Source of the DNA: an uncultured Chloroflexota bacterium
GTDB taxonomy: Bacteria; Chloroflexota; Anaerolineae; Aggregatilineales; Phototrophicaceae
Assembly (NCBI GenBank): GCA_903864435.1
Contig: CAIPFY010000190.1
Span: forward strand, 1-53,483
Reading direction: 5' to 3'
DNA length: 53,483 nucleotides
In this document: positions 50,916-53,483 of the stretch, in pieces
How positions within the stretch are numbered: the stretch's first letter is position 1
Layout of the letters: each line of letters starts with the position of its first letter
Position numbers and translations under genes: made by a program
The notes under the pieces: model-generated
What the model was told of the DNA's origin: nothing
Database searches by the model: none
What the model saw: only the letters and a program-made list of their open reading frames with translations

Positions 50916-51454
50916 ACCGCCTCCCGCTGGAATTCGCGCTGATCGTCCCCGACAGCAGATGTGTCCTCCCGTGTCCGAACGACTGCCGGACGGCGGGAAG
51001 CCGATAAAAGGTTGAGGATACTGATAACCCCGGCGAAAATCAGAACGATCTGAAGCAACATCTCCAGACCGCGATCTTCCCACAGGACGTGGCTAAAAGA
51101 ACCGATTGTGAACGCAGGTGGTGAAGTGGAAACGAGCGAAGGAACGCTGAACAGAATCAACAACGCACAGATACCCACCAAGCTGTAGGCCAGTGGACGC
51201 GAAACGCTGGTGGTCGGCACGGACGACAGGTGGCCCATCATGCTGACAGCAAACACGAATAGCACAGGCACCAACCCGGTTCCCACGCTCAATTCGATGA
51301 CAGCGATTTCGTGCGCCCCTAGCGCATAGAGGAAAGCCGCGACAGCCGCGTTGCTGGTTGCCAGCCAAAGTGCCGCAAAAAGGAGATGTTTTGTCCTGAT
51401 AGATAGCAGAGTGCAGACCACAATGGTCAGGACAAGGCTGATGACGAACATCAT
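50912..51454 (-). CDS. NuoJ/MbhD-like membrane subunit, first gene of the hydrogenase operon
   Basis: A 180-residue protein with about five membrane helices. The segment LFAALWLATSNAAVAAFLYALGAHEIAVIELSVGTGLVPVLFVFAVSMMG resembles both NuoJ and the MrpA-C/MbhD (DUF4040) module, whose conserved Glu appears as AVIELSVG. A second part (LEMLLQIVLIFAGVISILNLL) may correspond to MbhE or the last NuoJ helix. It is encoded first in the operon, with AAAGG close to its ATG. The upstream region to 51633 is shared with a divergent gene; TACAAT on the minus strand may be the -10 box, but the promoter is not certain. Confidence 0.78.
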   Translation of the reverse strand: MMFVISLVLTIVVCTLLSIRTKHLLFAALWLATSNAAVAAFLYALGAHEIAVIELSVGTGLVPVLFVFAVSMMGHLSSVPTTSVSRPLAYSLVGICALLILFSVPSLVSTSPPAFTIGSFSHVLWEDRGLEMLLQIVLIFAGVISILNLLSASRRPAVVRTREDTSAVGDDQREFQREAV

Positions 51455-51572
51455 TGTGCCTTTAGATAATCCTGTACACTTTTATTGTAGTACCGACAAC
51501 CCGCAGGCAGTAGTGCTGAACGTCATGTTATAGACCTGCATACCTTGACCACTGCCCGAATCCCCCGCGCAG

Positions 51573-51603
51573 TTGCAACTTTCCACGCCACCCCGCGTAT
51601 AAT
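51573..51603 (+). promoter_or_regulatory. Candidate promoter of the small membrane protein gene
   Basis: TTGCAA (51573-51578) and a perfect TATAAT (51598-51603) are 19 bases apart, upstream of the ATG at 51634. Confidence 0.5.
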
Positions 51604-51633
51604 AAAAATACGCATCTTAAGGAAATACACCCC

Positions 51634-51984
51634 ATGCACAACGCACCCAAATTCTTTGTGACGGTCATGATTTGGAGCTGCATCACGGGCATCAGCATCA
51701 CGGCGCTCATCAGTATGGGGCAAGAGGAGCCGCAGGTTTCGCTGATTATCTGTGCGATTGCACTGGTGACTGCCGCCATCACCACCACACAAATCTGGAA
51801 TGTGAACGCAGAATCCACCTCTGAAGCCGAGAAAATCAAGCGGCAGAGCCGGGTTGACCGCCTGCTCAAGCAGATGGATGACCGCGACCTCGAAGAACTG
51901 CGGACGCGCCTGAGCGAAGGGGACGGCGAAACCGCCTCGCTCGAGGACTTGCTGGCACAGCGCGACCAGTCGTTTCGCCGCTAG
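51634..51984 (+). CDS. Small two-TM protein with a charged helical tail, function unknown
   Basis: A 116-residue protein: two membrane segments (FFVTVMIWSCITGISITALIS and VSLIICAIALVTAAITTTQIW), then a cytoplasmic tail rich in Arg, Glu and Asp (AEKIKRQSRVDRLLKQMDDRDLEELRTRLSEGD) likely to be a coiled coil. The MDDRDLEELRTRL segment resembles the short C-terminal motif seen in bacterial phage-shock-like and other small membrane proteins, but I cannot assign a family. AAGGA lies 10 bases before the ATG. It is divergent from the hydrogenase operon. Confidence 0.7.
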   Translation: MHNAPKFFVTVMIWSCITGISITALISMGQEEPQVSLIICAIALVTAAITTTQIWNVNAESTSEAEKIKRQSRVDRLLKQMDDRDLEELRTRLSEGDGETASLEDLLAQRDQSFRR

Positions 51985-52003
51985 AACCCTATCCCCATCT
52001 GAC

Positions 52004-52071
52004 GGGTAAATACTGCTGCAAAACCGAGCCGAATCGTGTAAATTTGCTCATGCGGGTGAGACTATTTACCC
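52004..52071. repeat. Separated inverted repeat upstream of the histidine kinase gene
   Basis: GGGTAAATA (52004-52012) and its exact complement TATTTACCC (52063-52071) are 50 bases apart, and the outer bases (AC and GT) extend the symmetry with one bulge. They could be paired operator half-sites. TATACT at 52091-52096 may be the -10 box of the kinase gene. Confidence 0.45.
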
Positions 52072-52125
52072 CGTGACGGCATCTTTGTTATATACTCTGT
52101 GTAGGAATAAACAACAAGGAATTGA

Positions 52126-53483
52126 TTGTCGGTGACTCAGTCATTGCTTAATCGCAGCGAATTCAACAAAAAAGCAACCGATCAGGTGGCGGAAGCCGAA
52201 GGATTCGTGAAGGCGGCGCTGGATGCACTCAGCGCCCACATCGCCATCCTTGATGACACCGGTCGTATTGTGCATGTCAACCGCGCATGGAAGCGTTTCG
52301 GCGAAGAAAACGGTTCGACCGACCCGAATCATAGCATTGGCACGAACTACTACGATGTGTGCATGAAAGCCGCCGCCTATACCGAAGATGCCGCACTGGT
52401 CGCAAAGGGTATCCGCAGCGTGAAACTGCGCGAAACCGAAGAATTTCACATGGAATACCCGTGCCACAGCCCTTCGCAGCGGCGCTGGTATGTCGTGCGG
52501 GTGTCGCGTTTTTCGTGGTACGGCGTGACGCGCCTGATTGTGGCGCACCAGAACGTGACCGATGTCAAAAGGGTGCAGATCGAACTCGAAGACAGCAAAC
52601 GCTGGTTGGAAGCCGTTCTGAACAGCCTTGTGGACGGGGTTATCACCTTCGATGAGCGCGGGAACGTGCGGTCACTGAATCCGGCTGGCTCATATATTTT
52701 CGGTTATGAACCAGCCGACATCATCGGTAGGAACGTGCGGCTACTGCTGCCCACGCTCAACCCCGATTCGGGTGATGCCACGTTAGGCGCGTTCATCGAG
52801 AATATTGGCGGGCTGGGCGACGAAGTGGAAGGTCAGCGGCGGGATGGCACCATCTTCCCGATGTATTTCGCCGTCAGTCAGGTCATTATGGATGGTCAAC
52901 GGCTGTTCACTGCCATCGTGCAGGATTTTACCGAGCGTAAATTCCTCGAATCGCAGTTGTGGGACAAAGAACGGTTGAATCTGGCGCTGGAAAAAGAACG
53001 CGAACTGCGCGACCTCAAAAACCGCTTCATCTCGATGATGTCCCACGATCTGCGCACCCCGCTGGCGACGATTCAGCTGGCGAACAGTATGCTCCAGCAG
53101 TACGGCGACCGTTCAACCGAGGAAGAAAAACAGGAATCCTACGAAACGATCAACCAGCAGGTGGAATACCTGAACGAGATGATCGCCGATGTGCTGACCA
53201 TCAGCCGTACCGATTTCACTGGCACCGAGCTTGATTTGGAAGTGGTTGACCTCGAAACCTACTGCCGCGACATTCTGGAAGGCTTGGAGATGGTCTACCG
53301 CAATCAACGCCATCTGATTTTCAATGGCACTGACCGGCGTGTGGAAGTCCGCATGGATCGCAAACTAATGCGCCGCGCCGTCACCAATCTGCTCACGAAT
53401 GCCATCAAATACTCACCGGACAACAAACCGGTCATGCTGGAAGTCACCTGTGGCGATGGAACCGCCGTCATCCGCGTGAAAGA
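52126..53483 (+). CDS. PAS-PAS sensor histidine kinase, cut by the window end
   Basis: This open frame runs to the last base and so is absent from the ORF track. About 450 residues are visible. The first PAS-like domain (ALDALSAHIAILDDTGRIVHVN, about residues 25-140) and the second (WLEAVLNSLVDGVITFDERG, about 150-275) are followed by a helix and the HisKA domain with the phosphorylated His in FISMMSHDLRTPLATIQ. The HATPase domain begins with the N box NLLTNAIKYSPDNK, and the G boxes lie beyond the window. No membrane segment is seen, so it is probably cytosolic. The TTG at 52126 has AAGGA 5 bases upstream; GTG at 52132 is the alternative. Confidence 0.9.
   Translation, partial: MSVTQSLLNRSEFNKKATDQVAEAEGFVKAALDALSAHIAILDDTGRIVHVNRAWKRFGEENGSTDPNHSIGTNYYDVCMKAAAYTEDAALVAKGIRSVKLRETEEFHMEYPCHSPSQRRWYVVRVSRFSWYGVTRLIVAHQNVTDVKRVQIELEDSKRWLEAVLNSLVDGVITFDERGNVRSLNPAGSYIFGYEPADIIGRNVRLLLPTLNPDSGDATLGAFIENIGGLGDEVEGQRRDGTIFPMYFAVSQVIMDGQRLFTAIVQDFTERKFLESQLWDKERLNLALEKERELRDLKNRFISMMSHDLRTPLATIQLANSMLQQYGDRSTEEEKQESYETINQQVEYLNEMIADVLTISRTDFTGTELDLEVVDLETYCRDILEGLEMVYRNQRHLIFNGTDRRVEVRMDRKLMRRAVTNLLTNAIKYSPDNKPVMLEVTCGDGTAVIRVK

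Noticed and set aside
43395-51454. Respiratory Complex I (NADH dehydrogenase) operon
   Set aside because: The NuoD-like subunit keeps both Ni-ligand CxxC motifs, and NuoE, NuoF and NuoG are absent, while a hydrogenase protease follows. A group 4 hydrogenase explains all of this.

Overview
The window reads as a high-GC bacterial chromosome segment, most likely from the phylum Chloroflexota (an Anaerolineae-like lineage). This placement is an inference from gene content and style: pentapeptide-repeat proteins ending in a WSP..DL.RFTD tail, a GT9/WecG-type fusion, a TIR/formylglycine-enzyme-fold fusion, GTAGGGG-tagged intergenic hairpins, and long densely packed operons. No rRNA or phylogenetic marker is present to prove it. 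There are two tRNA genes (Cys-GCA, Pro-CGG), about 53 supported coding regions or fragments, and no insertion sequence, prophage or CRISPR array.

Layout. 1-4914 (minus strand): a surface-glycan operon with a membrane protein, a GT4 glycosyltransferase, a GT9-WecG fusion broken by an in-frame TAG, and an RfaE-type sugar kinase. 5014-7902 (plus): tRNA-Cys, a DUF1003 membrane protein behind a long structured leader, and a flavin-binding protein with the AzlCD exporter. 7967-12111 (minus): an ABC-2 exporter pair, then lgt and a CDP-alcohol phosphotransferase. 12222-17472: tRNA-Pro, an orphan receiver protein, etfBA, a secreted proline-rich protein, a Pmp3-like protein and two pentapeptide-repeat proteins. 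17620-22017 (plus): a GlcD-type oxidase, prolyl oligopeptidase and an N-carbamoylputrescine-amidase-like hydrolase. 22072-26862: a nucleoside hydrolase divergent from a sugar-type ABC importer without its own ATPase. 26995-33750: a membrane glycosyltransferase, an alpha/beta hydrolase, three GNAT acetyltransferases, a LutA-like protein and the TIR fusion. 33980-37639 (minus): an acyl-CoA dehydrogenase and a GH65 phosphorylase.

37782-51454 (minus) is the most notable region: an apparently single transcription unit of about 13.7 kb. Its promoter-proximal half encodes a membrane-bound group 4 [NiFe] hydrogenase built like respiratory Complex I (subunits resembling NuoJ/MbhD, K, L, M/N, A, B, C, D, H, I), whose large subunit keeps both Ni-binding CxxC motifs. 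Its distal half encodes a cytosolic group 3b-type NAD(P)-linked [NiFe] hydrogenase (beta, gamma, delta, alpha) with an inserted cyclic-nucleotide-binding-fold protein. One maturation protease follows each hydrogenase. I infer that the two enzymes could be coupled through intracellular H2, moving electrons from ferredoxin to NADP with ion pumping. One antiporter-like subunit of the group 4 enzyme is split by a frameshift.

A second signal is regulatory. A nearly identical 20-bp palindrome lies upstream of etfBA and directly downstream of the -10 box of the acyl-CoA dehydrogenase gene 20 kb away, so one repressor probably controls the dehydrogenase and its electron acceptor together. The window ends inside a PAS-PAS histidine kinase gene (52126 onward) that the ORF track does not list because it runs off the end.
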